Below, in pieces: positions 20,782 to 31,459 of a stretch of 64,000 bases of DNA. Source of the stretch: Brucella oryzae (GTDB taxonomy: Bacteria > Pseudomonadota > Alphaproteobacteria > Rhizobiales > Rhizobiaceae); contig JAAVLL010000001.1 in NCBI GenBank assembly GCA_012103035.1, positions 1,586,501-1,650,500 of the forward strand. The letters run 5' to 3'. The first letter of the stretch is position 1, and each line of letters opens with the position of its first letter. The notes below the pieces were generated by a model that saw only the letters and a program-made list of their open reading frames with translations, had not been told where the DNA came from and ran no database searches. Both the position numbers and the translations under genes were made by a program.

Positions 20782-23168
20782 ATGCTTACCGCCCGCCAGC
20801 GCATCGAGCGCCAGAAGTCGTCCCCTGCCCTCGTCCGTCTGCACCGAGCGCTGAGCAGGCTGCGTTCAACTGTGACGCTGATGCATACGGGCGCACATCC
20901 TGACGACGAGCAGAGCGGCCTGATGGCCTATATGCGGTTCGAGCTTGGCATGCGGGTAGTGATTGCCTGTTCGACACGCGGCGAAGGCGGGCAAAATGCG
21001 CTTGGACCCGAACGTGGCGGCGCGCTTGGCGTGATCCGCAGCCGCGAAATGGAAGAGGCAGCGCGCATTCTCGATTGCGACGTGCATTGGCTGGGCCATG
21101 GCCCTGACGATTCCGTGCACGATTTCGGCTTCTCCAAGGATGGTGACGGTACATTCGCCCATTGGGGCGAGGAGAAAACTGTCGAGCGGCTGGTCCGCGC
21201 TTATCGCACCGAGCGCCCGGATATCGTGCTGCCGACCTTTCTCGACGTTCCCGGCCAGCACGGCCACCACCGCGCCATGACACGGGCTGCGGAAATGGCC
21301 ATACAGCTCGCCGCCGATCCCAACGCCTTTCCGGAACATTTTGCCGAGGGACTGACGCCATGGCGGTGGCGAAGTTTTATCTTCCTGCCTGGTCGGGCGG
21401 CGGCGACACCTATGACGACGAGCTTCCTCCACCCGATACGACATTGATGATTCATGCCGCCGGCCGTGATCCAGCGACCGGCGCTGATTTCGACCGTATC
21501 GGCGAGTGGTCACGCGCCTGCCATGCCACGCAGGGCATGGGGCACTGGCCGGAAATGCCGAAGGTTGAGTGGCCGTTGCATCTGAAATTGCCGAACAGCC
21601 ATTCAGAAACGACAATCATCGACGGGCTTCCCGATACTTTGGCCGCACTTGCGGAAATCAACGGACTGGCGCGAGAGCCGAAAGCAGCTTCGCGATGCCC
21701 ATTCTTCTATTGAGCAGGCAATGACGGCTTTTCCTGATCGCGAAGCCATTGTCAAAAATCTGGTCGAGGCTGCGAAAAGTCTGAAGGCTTTTCTGACCAG
21801 CGCGCCGGAGGATTTTCTTGTGCAGCACCGGCACAGGCTGGAACGCAAGCTGCGGGAGATCGACGCCGCCCTGATCGAAGCGACCTCCCTGTTCGAGCGA
21901 GTTTATCTGGATGAGCCGATATTGCCGAGAGGCGGCGAGACGCGCCTTGTTGTCGAATATGGTCCCGGTGCGGTGGAGATTGCAGCAACGGCGGAAGCCA
22001 TATTGCCGCAAGGCTGTTCGATCACCGGCGAGCATCGGATGCCGGGGCGAGAATTCTGGCTGTTACGCTGGCAAGGGACGCGGCACTTTCTCCGCTTTTG
22101 AACCAGCATGGCGGTCGCTCGGTGGCAATGGACAAGCCTTTATCCGGCTGAAGGCGCAGTTTGACGGGCATCTGGCAGAGTGCAGCTTCGATCTCGAAGA
22201 GCCGCTCGCCATCGTGCCGCCTGTCTCGTTGAAGATCGCCCCGCCCGCCATCGTCATATCGGGCCAACGGGGTCCATTGCCGATCGAGCTTCTGGCCCAT
22301 GGCCCGGCAAAACAGATCACCTTCGCATCGTCGAACGGCTGGGAAGTCAAGGTAGACGGATCGAATGCCTTCTTGCACGGACCTTCCGATCCGGCACCTG
22401 GCCTGACCTGTCTTCCGGCATCGGTTGATGGCATTCCGGCGTGGCAAACACACATTGCCAGCTATCCGCATATTGGCAAAAATGTCTGGCGCGAGCCTGC
22501 CGTGCTGCCGATTCTGGCGCTCGACGTGAAGCTGCCCGACGCTCGCATCGGCTATATCGGCAACGGCGCTGACAATGTCGGCCTGTGGCTGAAACGTATG
22601 GGACTTGATGTCACCGATATCGAGCCGCATCATCTAGCTGGTGACCTATCAGGGTTCACGACCATCGTGGTCGGCATATTTTCCTTTGGCGTGCGCAATG
22701 ACCTTGCTGCGGCAACGGAAAAGCTTCACCGCTTTGTCGAGAATGGCGGACATCTGGTGACGCTCTATCACCGGCCGTCGGATGGCTGGCATCCAGACAG
22801 GACACCACCGCGAAGACTGACCATCGGTTCCCCGTCATTGCGCTGGCGCGTTACGAACCCATGTGCGGCGGTTACGGTCCTTGCGCCCGACCATCCTCTG
22901 CTGGTCGCCCCAACATTATCGATAGGGATGATTGGGAAGGCTGGCACAAGGAACGCGGTCTTTACTTCGCCTCTGCATGGGATGACGCCTATCAGCCGCT
23001 TCTTTCCATGCATGATGAAGGGAACAGCCGCTTTTCGGTGCGCTTGTTTCAGCGCAGATCGGCAAGGGCCGCCACACGCATACAAGCCTCGTTCTGCACC
23101 ACCAGCTCGACAAGCTGGTCCCCGGTGCATTCCGGCTGATTGCCAATCTGGTACAACCTGCGGGATAA
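20782..23168 (+). CDS. PIG-L-family deacetylase with long C-terminal extension
   Basis: Protein of about 796 residues. The N-terminal 250 residues form a LmbE/PIG-L zinc deacetylase with TGAHPDDEQSGL near residue 34, STRGEGGQN, RSREMEEAARIL, and HGHHRAM for the zinc ligands. A helical middle follows. The C-terminal half contains a beta-rich region and a Rossmann-like segment (DARIGYIGNGADNVGLWLKRMGL..TTIVVGIFSFGVRND..FVENGGHLVTLYHRP) that resembles a glutamine-amidotransferase-like fold. Breaks near 21360, 21680, 22080 and 22900 are taken as lost bases. It follows the ROK gene by two bases and probably de-N-acylates a sugar conjugate taken up by the divergent ABC system. The substrate is unknown. 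Confidence 0.82.
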
Positions 23169-23330
23169 TTTCGTGATGTCGTTTTCGTGAAATATTCATG
23201 ACATTCACATCCTCCTGTGAAGAATGTATTTCCCTTATATTTCATTTCACTAATTAATTTTTCTTGAGTTTCCTTCACTGGAAATTTCGCTCTATCACAG
23301 CGTGTATTCGACTCATGGAGATAAATTGTC

Positions 23331-23719
23331 ATGCGCAATCTGGTACGTGTTTCTTTGACCGGCCTGTTCCTTGGAGCAGGTCTTGCTGGCGCTTTCGCAC
23401 AAGCCACGCCGGAACAGATGGAAATGGCCTATAATGCCGCCCGCAATCAGCTTGGCGTGCTCCAGTACTGCCAGGAAAAGGGTTATACCGATGGCGGCGC
23501 CATCGAGATCCAGACGAAGATGATTGCGCTTATCCCTGCCCCATCCGACACGTCCAAGGCCGAAGTTGCCGAAGCAACCGGCAAGCAGGGCAAGGTTTCC
23601 GCGATGGGTATGGAGCAGGATATTGCCACCAGCGCAAAAGCGCAGAACATCTCTGAGGAAAAGCTCTGCCAGACCATGGCCGATGCCGTTAAGCAGGCTG
23701 GCGCTCGCTGCCGCAGTAA
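23331..23719 (+). CDS. Small secreted protein of unknown function
   Basis: About 129 residues, starting at ATG 23331, with a signal peptide (MRNLVRVSLTGLFLGAGLAGAFA, then QATPEQ). The mature part is helical and polar and holds two cysteines (QYCQEKG and EKLCQTM), which could form a disulfide in the periplasm. As written the frame runs to 23855 through a terminator-like hairpin. If one base is missing near the end, it stops at TAA 23717-23719, which fits the hairpin at 23744. I recognise no family with confidence. Confidence 0.7.
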
Positions 23720-23743
23720 GGTGGATGACAACCACCCCAGAAT

Positions 23744-23770
23744 AGAGCCTCGCGCAAGCGGGGCTCTTTG
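23744..23770 (+). terminator. Rho-independent terminator
   Basis: Stem AGAGCCTCGC / GCGGGGCTCT (10 bp, one G-T pair) with loop GCAA, followed by TTTG. It lies just after the corrected end of the secreted-protein gene. Confidence 0.75.
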
Positions 23771-23977
23771 TTCTCTGCAACCCTGCATTCAGCAATACTC
23801 AAATGTCCTTCATGGCGAAATTTCGAATTTCATTTTGTATTCAGCACTTTATTAAGCATATAGAATACTCACCTTCCGTTTACCATGCAACTTAAGAGGG
23901 TGGACATAATTGCCGGATAGTTTGCTCGCAGGTCACAGCGACCGCTAAACAAGTAAAAATGATCTCAGGAGCAACAC

Positions 23978-24153
23978 ATGACCAAGCTTATCGCACGCTT
24001 TCGTAAAACAGATCCGGCGCAACCGCCATCGAATACGGCCTCATCGCGGCTTTGATCGCTGTCGTCATCATTACGGCAACAACGGAACTTGGTACCGCAA
24101 TAAAGACCAAGTTCACGGACATCTCCACTGCAATCTCCACTGCAAGCAAGTAA
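23978..24153 (+). CDS. Flp/Fap-type pilin, single-base break
   Basis: Short pilin of about 58 residues. It starts MTKLIARFRK at ATG 23978 after a GGAG-type site. One base is missing near 24015; after it the frame reads SGATAIEYGLIAALIAVVIITA. This is the Flp pilin hydrophobic stretch with the conserved Glu-Tyr after the prepilin peptidase site. It ends at TAA 24151. No tad assembly genes are in the window, so this is a stand-alone pilin gene whose machinery must be elsewhere. It is followed by a strong terminator. Confidence 0.85.
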
Positions 24154-24178
24154 AGAGCTATACCTCTTTTACAAAGAA

Positions 24179-24198
24179 AACCGCCCTTTGGGGCGGTT
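24179..24198 (+). terminator. Hairpin AACCGCCC-TTT-GGGGCGGTT after the pilin
   Basis: Perfect GC stem 25 bases after the pilin stop, preceded by an A run. The same 20-base hairpin occurs again at 24338-24357. Confidence 0.75.
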
Positions 24199-24210
24199 CA
24201 GATTGATTAC

Positions 24211-24250
24211 AAACCCCTCGATTTTTGGAAGCAGTCAAAACGAGGGGTTT
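24211..24250. repeat. Inverted repeat AAACCCCTCG / CGAGGGGTTT
   Basis: Perfect 10-bp arms separated by 20 bases, lying between the two copies of the CCGCCC hairpin. It is followed by TTGATT. It may be a second terminator or part of a small structured RNA. Confidence 0.6.
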
Positions 24251-24337
24251 TGATTCCGATTTGTTCACGTTCTGAATCTGGGACGTTCCGTGAATCTGAG
24301 GTCATTTTGACCCTGCCGGAGGTTTGTCAGCAGCCTG

Positions 24338-24360
24338 AACCGCCCTTTGGGGCGGTTTTC
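24338..24360 (+). terminator. Second copy of the AACCGCCC hairpin, with T tail
   Basis: Identical stem-loop to 24179-24198, here followed by TTTTCTTT, so it looks like a full intrinsic terminator. The 140 bases between the copies contain no gene; together with 24361-24606 this leaves about 450 bases without a coding region. Confidence 0.7.
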
Positions 24361-24606
24361 TTTGGAGAAGCCATTCGCCTCGATTAGAGGCAACTTTTAA
24401 AACCGAAGCGCGTTAATCAGATGCACTCTATTCAAATCTGATCGCCTCAGTGTGGAGTTAAAATCACAGCTAAACAAGCTAACGCTCCGCAATCTTTATT
24501 GATTATGGGTTTCGTGTAGAAACGCGCATAATCCCTCTAAATAGTGGTTCGCCGCGTGGTTGTTGCGTATTCCAGCGCTGACCCCGGCTTTTCGGGAGTA
24601 GCGAAC

Positions 24607-24987
24607 ATGTCATTGAAATCCATCTTGCTGGCGCTCGGCATCGGCGTTGCCGGTCTGACGCTCAGCGGTTGCGTGTCCGAGGGCTATTACGGCTCAGGCT
24701 ATTACGATCCCTATTATGTGCGTGGCGGCTATGTCGGAACGGGCGTCGTTTACGACAGCGGTCGTCATTATCGGAATTATCCGCGCTATTATCGAGGCTC
24801 CCGCTACTATCGTGACCGCGATTATTATCGTTATCGTGACCGGGATCGTCCGAGCCGTCCACCTCAAAGCAGACCGGACCGTCCACGCCCACCGCGGCCG
24901 GATCGCCCGCCGTCAGACAATGCAGGCCGTCCAAATCCGGGCAATCCATCGGTTATCCAGCATATCAAGCGTGGCCCGCACAACTGA
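24607..24987 (+). CDS. Tyr/Arg/Pro-rich lipoprotein
   Basis: About 126 residues from ATG 24607, which fits a lipoprotein signal MSLKSILLALGIGVAGLTLSGC with lipobox LSGC; an upstream in-frame start at 24544 would bury it. The mature part is very low in complexity: a run of Tyr with Gly/Asp, then alternating Tyr-Arg-Asp, then Pro-Arg-Asp-rich repeats. It is likely anchored in the outer membrane, and the arginine-rich tail could bind anionic polymers. No enzymatic domain is seen. Such proteins are common but poorly characterised in Rhizobiales. Confidence 0.8.
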   Translation: MSLKSILLALGIGVAGLTLSGCVSEGYYGSGYYDPYYVRGGYVGTGVVYDSGRHYRNYPRYYRGSRYYRDRDYYRYRDRDRPSRPPQSRPDRPRPPRPDRPPSDNAGRPNPGNPSVIQHIKRGPHN

Positions 24988-24990
24988 AGC

Positions 24991-25022
24991 AAAACACCCG
25001 CCGAAATCCGGCGGGTGTTTTA
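24991..25022. terminator. Bidirectional terminator
   Basis: AAAACACCCGCC / GGCGGGTGTTTT with loop GAAATCC. It serves the lipoprotein gene on the plus strand and the cupin gene on the minus strand. Confidence 0.8.
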
Positions 25023-25039
25023 TAATGCAGGAGCGGTTG

Positions 25040-25385
25040 TCACAGCTTGATGACGTATTCCTTGCGGGTGGTTTCAAGAACCTCCCAACTTCCCTGAAAC
25101 CGGGCCTGATGACGAAACTGTCTCCGGCCTTGACTTCGGGTTTTGCCTCCTCTTCGCTGACAATAGAGCGGCCCGACAGAATGTGACAGAACTCCCATTC
25201 GTCATATTCGATCCGCCACTTGCCCGGCGTGCTCTCCCATATGCCCGCAAAAGCGTGCCTTCGGCATTTTCCTCCAGATTCCATGTGCGGAATTCCGGAG
25301 CGCCTGAAAGAACGCGCTCCGGCAAGGGCGCGCCTTCTTCCGCTTCAATGCCGATCAGGTCGAAATCTAGAAACCGGCTCATCAT
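25040..25385 (-). CDS. Cupin-domain protein
   Basis: About 115 residues. The N-terminal part is MSRFLDFDLIGIEAEEGAPLP, followed after a break near 25245 by AGIWESTPGKWRIEYDEWEFCHILSGRSIVSEE and GDSFVIRPGFRGSWEVLETTRKEYVIKL. The EYDEWEFCHILSG and DSFVIRPGFRG parts are the two cupin beta-barrel motifs of the DUF861/EutQ-like group. A second break near 25090 is repaired similarly. The start lies four to seven bases after the MetY stop, so it is in the same transcript. The exact substrate is unknown. Confidence 0.8.
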
Positions 25386-25388
25386 CTC

Positions 25389-26783
<1,395 letters not shown>

Positions 26784-27208
26784 TTATCGACCGATCAGAC
26801 GCGGATAGTCGATGGCCGGACAGCGGTCCATGATGACCGTCAAGCCCGCTTCCGCGGCCTTTTTCCCGCCTCTTCGTGCACGACACCCAGCTGTGTCCAC
26901 AAGACCGTCGGCCGATGCTTCATCGCCAGAACTTCGTCCACGATGCCCGGAAGCGAATAAGGTTCGCGGAAGACATCCACCATATCGACCGACTCTTGGA
27001 TATCGGCCAGACGCGCCATGACTTGCTGGCCGTGAATATGCTTCCCCGCCTGCCCCGGATTGACCGGAATCACGCGATAGGCTTTGGACAGCAGGAACTC
27101 CATCACGCCATTGCTGGGCCGTTCCGGCTTCGGCGATGCGCCGAGAAGTGCAATCGTTTTCACGGAAAGAAGAATATCGCGGATCTGATCATCGGATGGA
27201 TTCTGCAT
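26784..27208 (-). CDS. CoA-binding domain protein
   Basis: About 141 residues with a succinyl-CoA-synthetase-like CoA-binding Rossmann fold: VKTIALLGASPKPERPSNGVMEFLL, YRVIPVNPGQ, VDMVDVFREP and TVLWTQLGVVHEEAG. After a break near 26865 the end reads AAEAGLTVIMDRCPAIDYPRLIGR, including the conserved MDRCPAIEY-type motif of YccU proteins. The start at 27208 is preferred because of GAAGAGGACAAG; an in-frame ATG at 27244 has a poorer site. It lies upstream of metY in the same direction. Function in the YccU family is not settled. Confidence 0.85.
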
Positions 27209-27291
27209 CTTGTCCTCTTCAATCGCCTGAGCCAGCGCTTGCATGAAAGCCGCCGCAGCCTCTATTGAATAATAAACTTTGGGAGGAATAC

Positions 27292-27736
27292 ATGAATATC
27301 AATACCGCGCAGCCTATAAGTGTCAGCCCCGTCATGAGCATCGATGAATTGCGGGCTTTCATGCAGCGCGAGTTTCCGCAGCTTGGCGATGCTTTTGAGG
27401 TGGTGGCCGTGGATGAGGGTCGGCTACAATGCGGCTTCATGCCGATGAACAACATCTGCGCCCCGGCGGCACGGTTTCCGGCCCGGCGCTTTTCGCGCTT
27501 GCCGACGTTACCGCCTATGCCGCCATTCTGGCCCATATCGGCCCGGTTGCTCTCGCCGTGACGACCAACCTCAATATCAACTTTCTGCGTAAACCCTCCC
27601 CGGTACGGTCGAGGCCGTGGCGCGCCTCCTGAAACTCGGCAAACGCCTTGCGGTTCTCGATATCAGCCTGACCGATGGCACGAACGGCGAACTGGTTGCC
27701 CATGCAACAGCCACCTATTCGATCCCGCCGCGATAA
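27292..27736 (+). CDS. PaaI-family hotdog thioesterase
   Basis: About 148 residues from ATG 27292 behind GGGAGGAATAC. It has SIDELRAFMQREFPQLG, then after a break near 27440 LRPGGTVSGPALFALADVTAYAAILAHIG, the active-site helix of the hotdog fold, and after a break near 27600 GTVEAVARLLKLGKRLAVLDISLTDG. It ends at TAA 27734. It hydrolyses acyl-CoA thioesters, probably phenylacetyl-type or housekeeping substrates. It lies divergent from the CoA-binding gene and upstream of rplM. Confidence 0.85.
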
Positions 27737-27825
27737 AAGCGCTCAAAAAGATGCGGTATTATAATACCAATAACGTAAGTGATTGATTTTACTTGCCTTT
27801 CAAAACAGTGCGCCGAATAAAAGGC

Positions 27826-27854
27826 TTGACGGCCGCCCGAACATTGTGTATCGA
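27826..27854 (+). promoter_or_regulatory. Possible rplM-rpsI promoter
   Basis: TTGACG (in the alphaproteobacterial context CTTGAC) is followed after 17 bp by TATCGA preceded by TGTG, 120 bp upstream of rplM. The -10 box is weak, so this is a candidate only. Confidence 0.4.
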
Positions 27855-27973
27855 CCCGCCGGAAGCGCGTGAAAGGTAACTTTTGCACGCCCGTTCGGGT
27901 TGGAGAATATCCAACACAAGCAACAAAAAAGCCCTGATTTTCAGGATCGGGGATCAAGTCAAGGAAGACTTCA

Positions 27974-28438
27974 ATGGCAACTTTCTCTCAGAAGCCGGCT
28001 GAAGTGGTGAAGAAGTGGGTGCTGATCGACGCCGAAGGTCTCGTCGTCGGCCGTCTCGCAACCATCGTCGCCAATCGCCTGCGCGGCAAGCACAAGGCAA
28101 CCTTCACCCCGCATGTTGACGATGGCGACAATGTCATCATCATCAATGCCGACAAGGTTGTTCTGACCGGCAACAAATATGCCGACAAGAAATACTACTG
28201 GCACACCGGCCATCCGGGCGGCATCAAGGAGCGCACTGCTCGCCAGATTCTCGAAGGCCGTTTCCCGGAACGCGTTCTCGAGAAGGCTATTGAGCGTATG
28301 ATCCCGCGTGGTCCGCTCGGCCGTCGCCAGATGAAGAACCTGCGCGTTTATGCAGGCCCGAACCATCAGCATGAAGCTCAGCAGCCGGAAGTCCTCGACG
28401 TCGCAGCGCTGAACCGCAAGAACAAAGGGAATGCATAA
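27974..28438 (+). CDS. rplM: 50S ribosomal protein L13
   Basis: Complete 154-residue L13, intact in the sequence. It has the typical core [64 protein letters not shown] and [21 protein letters not shown]. It binds 23S rRNA early in large-subunit assembly. The ribosome site AAGGAAG precedes ATG 27974. rpsI follows two bases after its stop, the usual bacterial pair. The C-terminal [25 protein letters not shown] extension is common in Rhizobiales. Confidence 0.98.
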   Translation: MATFSQKPAEVVKKWVLIDAEGLVVGRLATIVANRLRGKHKATFTPHVDDGDNVIIINADKVVLTGNKYADKKYYWHTGHPGGIKERTARQILEGRFPERVLEKAIERMIPRGPLGRRQMKNLRVYAGPNHQHEAQQPEVLDVAALNRKNKGNA

Positions 28439-28440
28439 TC

Positions 28441-28916
28441 ATGGCTGAGCAGCTCAACTCGCTCGAAGAACTCGGCACTGTTGCCAAGACCGAAGCTGCC
28501 GCTCCGGTTCATGTCCAGAAGCTGGACGCACAGGGCCGCGCTTACGCCACTGGCAAGCGCAAGGACGCCGTTGCACGCGTATGGGTCAAGCCGGGCACCG
28601 GCAAGATCACCGTCAACGACAAGGAATTCGAAAATATTTCGCACGTCCGGTCCTGCAGATGATCCTGCAGCAGCCGATCGTCGCTTCGAATCGCGCTGGC
28701 CAGTTCGATATCGTCGCCACCGTTGCCGGTGGCGGCCTGTCCGGTCAGGCCGGTGCCGTTCGTCACGGCATCTCCAAGGCCCTCACCTATTACGAACCGG
28801 GCCTGCGCACGGTTCTCAAGAAGGGCGGCTTCCTGACCCGCGACAGCCGCGTCGTCGAACGTAAGAAGTACGGTAAGGCCAAGGCTCGCCGTTCGTTCCA
28901 GTTCTCCAAGCGCTAA
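28441..28916 (+). CDS. rpsI: 30S ribosomal protein S9 (single-base break)
   Basis: About 158 residues. It has a Rhizobiales N-terminal extension ([20 protein letters not shown]), then [26 protein letters not shown], and ends [11 protein letters not shown], whose basic tail contacts P-site tRNA. After KEFE the frame breaks near 28635; an A run of four should be five, giving [16 protein letters not shown]. As this gene is essential, the break is strong evidence for a base missing from the sequence rather than from the organism. It is co-transcribed with rplM and ends at a terminator. Confidence 0.97.
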
Positions 28917-28938
28917 TATCTATCGCTTCAGAGCGAAC

Positions 28939-28967
28939 AAAAAGCGGGCCTTTGGGTCCGCTTTTTG
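28939..28967 (+). terminator. Terminator of rplM-rpsI
   Basis: AAAAAGCGG..CCGCTTTTT hairpin with T run, 23 bases after the rpsI stop. Confidence 0.85.
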
Positions 28968-29007
28968 TTATGTATTCTGCGACTCAAGCCAGCACGGAGC
29001 CAGCCTA

Positions 29008-29355
29008 ATGTCGTCCAGTCGTTTTGCAGTTACGCCGGAGCCTCCTTATCTGATCGTCACCTTTGCTTCGCAGCGTTTTACGGGCGAGGATGACGGCTAT
29101 GGCGACATGGCGGTTCGGATGGGAGAACTTGCAGCGAAGCAGCCGGGCTATCTCGGCATCGAAAGCGCGCGCGACGCGGAAGGCTTCGGCATCACCAATT
29201 CCTTCTGGGCAGACGAAGACAGCATCCGTGACTGGAAGCGCGACGTGGATCACCTGATCGCGCAGAAGCTCGGGCGCGAGAAATGGTACGAAGCCTATCG
29301 CATACGCGTTGCCCGCGTGGAACGCGCTTATGGATTTGATGCCAAGAGCGAATGA
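29008..29355 (+). CDS. Antibiotic-biosynthesis-monooxygenase (ABM) domain protein
   Basis: Complete 115-residue protein with a dimeric alpha/beta-barrel ABM fold: YLIVTFASQRF, YGDMAVRMGELAAKQPGYLGIESARD, GFGITNSFWADEDSIRDWKRDVDHLIAQKLGREKWYEAYRIRVARVERAYGF. The WKRD..H.IAQ..GRE.WYE pattern matches the group often called YqjZ/heme-degrading-like ABM proteins. Its stop overlaps the possible upstream start of the agmatinase gene (ATGA at 29352). Likely a small quinol or heme-related enzyme; the true reaction is unknown. Confidence 0.85.
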   Translation: MSSSRFAVTPEPPYLIVTFASQRFTGEDDGYGDMAVRMGELAAKQPGYLGIESARDAEGFGITNSFWADEDSIRDWKRDVDHLIAQKLGREKWYEAYRIRVARVERAYGFDAKSE

Positions 29356-29393
29356 AAGCGCTATGGAAGCCAGACTGTCATCCGGGAAGCGCC

Positions 29394-30347
29394 ATGCCTT
29401 CAAAGACCATTGACCACGCGATCACTGCCCGCAGCCTGACCAGTGCCGCGACCGACCCGACCCATGCGGGCGTACTGTCCTTCATGCGGCGCGTGTACAC
29501 GAAGTCGCTCAAAGGTGCGGAAGCTGTCGTCTGGGGCGTTCCGTTTGATGCCGCCGTCTCGAACCGACCCGGCGCGCGCTTCGGCCCGCAGGCGATCCGG
29601 CGGGCGTCGGCGATCTTCGACAATGATCCGCAATATCCGTTCGAGCGCGACCTTTTCGGGAATCTCGCCGTCATCGACTATGGCGACTGCCTGCTCGACT
29701 ATGGCAATCACACCAAAACCCCGGCCACCATCGAGCGTGAAGCGGCGAAAATCCTGAAATCGGATGCGTTCCTGCTGACGCTCGGCGGCGATCATTTCAT
29801 CACATGGCCGCTCCTTAAAGCCCATGCCGCCAAATATGGTCCGCTGGCGCTGGTGCAGTTCGATGCGCATCAGGATACGTGGTTCGATGATGGCAAACGG
29901 ATCGATCACGGCTCTTTCGTGGCCCGTGCGGTGCGCGACGGCATTATCGATCCCGACCATTCGATCCAGATCGGTATCCGCACGCACGCCCCGGAAGATT
30001 GCGGCATCAAGATCATTTATGGCCATGAGGTCGAAGATATGTCGGCGGCGGCGATTGCCGATGAAGTCCTGCGTCGCACCAATGGCAGGAAGGCCTATTT
30101 GACCTTCGATATCGACTGTCTTGATCCGGCTTTTGCGCCGGGAACCGGCACACCAGTCGCAGGCGGGCCTTCTTCCGCAAAGATGCTGTCTGTCCTGCGC
30201 AAGCTGGCGGCTCTTGACTTCGTGGGCGCCGATGTGGTCGAGGTTGCACCGGCCTATGACCATGCCGATATAACAGCAATCGCGGGAGCGACGATCGCAA
30301 TGTACTATTTAGGCCTTCTGGCCGAACAGAAAGAACGACGAGACTAG
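29394..30347 (+). CDS. speB: Agmatinase (ureohydrolase family)
   Basis: Intact, 317 residues from ATG 29394 (or 331 from ATG 29352, which overlaps the ABM stop). The manganese-binding motifs are all present: [12 protein letters not shown] and [16 protein letters not shown]. It has the SpeB-like segment [13 protein letters not shown], and its C-terminus lies in the arginase fold. It hydrolyses agmatine to putrescine and urea, or is another guanidino hydrolase; the family now includes guanidino-acid and guanidine hydrolases, so specificity is not certain. The TAG stop at 30345 is the first three bases of a TAGAGC repeat. Confidence 0.88.
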   Translation: MPSKTIDHAITARSLTSAATDPTHAGVLSFMRRVYTKSLKGAEAVVWGVPFDAAVSNRPGARFGPQAIRRASAIFDNDPQYPFERDLFGNLAVIDYGDCLLDYGNHTKTPATIEREAAKILKSDAFLLTLGGDHFITWPLLKAHAAKYGPLALVQFDAHQDTWFDDGKRIDHGSFVARAVRDGIIDPDHSIQIGIRTHAPEDCGIKIIYGHEVEDMSAAAIADEVLRRTNGRKAYLTFDIDCLDPAFAPGTGTPVAGGPSSAKMLSVLRKLAALDFVGADVVEVAPAYDHADITAIAGATIAMYYLGLLAEQKERRD

Positions 30348-30451
30348 AGCGGTTCCGGTTTAAATGGAATCGTCGGAACCGCTCTATCTATTTGTTTTCA
30401 CGCATTATCCGACGCAAAACCGCTTCGCACTTTTGCTGGAAATGCTCTAGC
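30345..30451. repeat. TAGAGC-bounded palindromic repeat between speB and argC
   Basis: Begins TAGAGCGGTTCCGG, paired with CCGGAACCGCTCTA-like sequence (GGAACCGCTCTA at about 30375), then ACGCATTATCCGACGC, CTTCGCACTTTTGCTGG and AAATGCTCTAG. The last part matches 49718-49754 almost base for base. Confidence 0.75.
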
Positions 30452-30526
30452 TCACAAAATGATTCAAGCAGCTCGAAAACTGATTCCAAGTATTGTCGTA
30501 ACTTTCTGAATTCAAAGGCAAAACGC

Positions 30527-31459
30527 ATGAAACCGAAAATCTTCATTGATGGCGAACACGGCACCACCGGACTGCAGATCCGCACCCGTTTGGCCGAACG
30601 CGACGATCTTGAAGTGATCTCCATTCCGGAAGCCGAGCGGCGCAACAGGATTTGCGCGCCGACTATCTGCGCGCTGCCGATATTGCGATCCTGTGCCTGC
30701 CGGATGATGCCTCCAAGGAAGCGGTTTCCCTGCTCGAAGGCCATAACGCGACCCGCATCATCGATACTTCGACGGCGCATCGGGTGCATCCCGACTGGGC
30801 CTATGGTTTCGCCGAACTGATCAAGGGGCAGCGCGAACGCATTGCCGAGGCGCGTCTCGTTGCGAATCCGGGTTGCTACCCGACCGGTGCGATTGCGCTT
30901 GTTCGCCCGCTGCGCGATGCAGGCCTGCTGCCCGCCGACTATCCGGTGAGCGTCAATGCCGTCTCCGGCTATACGGGTGGCGGCAAGCAGATGATTGCGC
31001 AGATGGAAGACAAGAACCATCCGGAGCACCTTGCTGCGAATAATTTCCTCTACGGCCTACCGCTCAGGCACAAGCATGTGCCGGAACTGCAATTGCATGG
31101 CCGTCTGGATCGCCGCCCGATCTTTTCGCCTAGCGTCGGACGCTTCCCGCAGGAATGATCGTGCAGGTTCCTTTGTTCCTGGGCGAGCTTGAGGGATCGC
31201 CGTCGCTTGCAAAGGTCCATGCCGCGCTGACGGAGCATTATGCCGGTCAGGATATTGTCGAGGTTATGCCGCTTGAGGAAAGCGCGAAACTTCCCGCGTC
31301 GATGCGGAAGAGCTTGCCGGCAAGGACGGTATGAAGCTTTTCGTCTTCGGCACCGAAGGCGATGGAGAGGTCAATCTGGTGGCGCTGCTCGACAATCTCG
31401 GCAAGGGCGCATCGGGTGCAGCCGTCCAGAACATGAACCTCATGCTTGGCAAAGCCTGA
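30527..31459 (+). CDS. argC: N-acetyl-gamma-glutamyl-phosphate reductase, type 2
   Basis: About 310 residues, the length of the shorter ArgC type. It opens [22 protein letters not shown]. It has the NADP-binding and active-site regions [20 protein letters not shown], and [12 protein letters not shown] with catalytic Cys, then [11 protein letters not shown] and the histidine of [10 protein letters not shown]. Breaks near 30645, 31150 and 31300 are taken as lost bases; the end is NMNLMLGKA at TGA 31457. It reduces N-acetylglutamyl phosphate in arginine synthesis. The next gene starts on the same TGATG. Confidence 0.93.
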
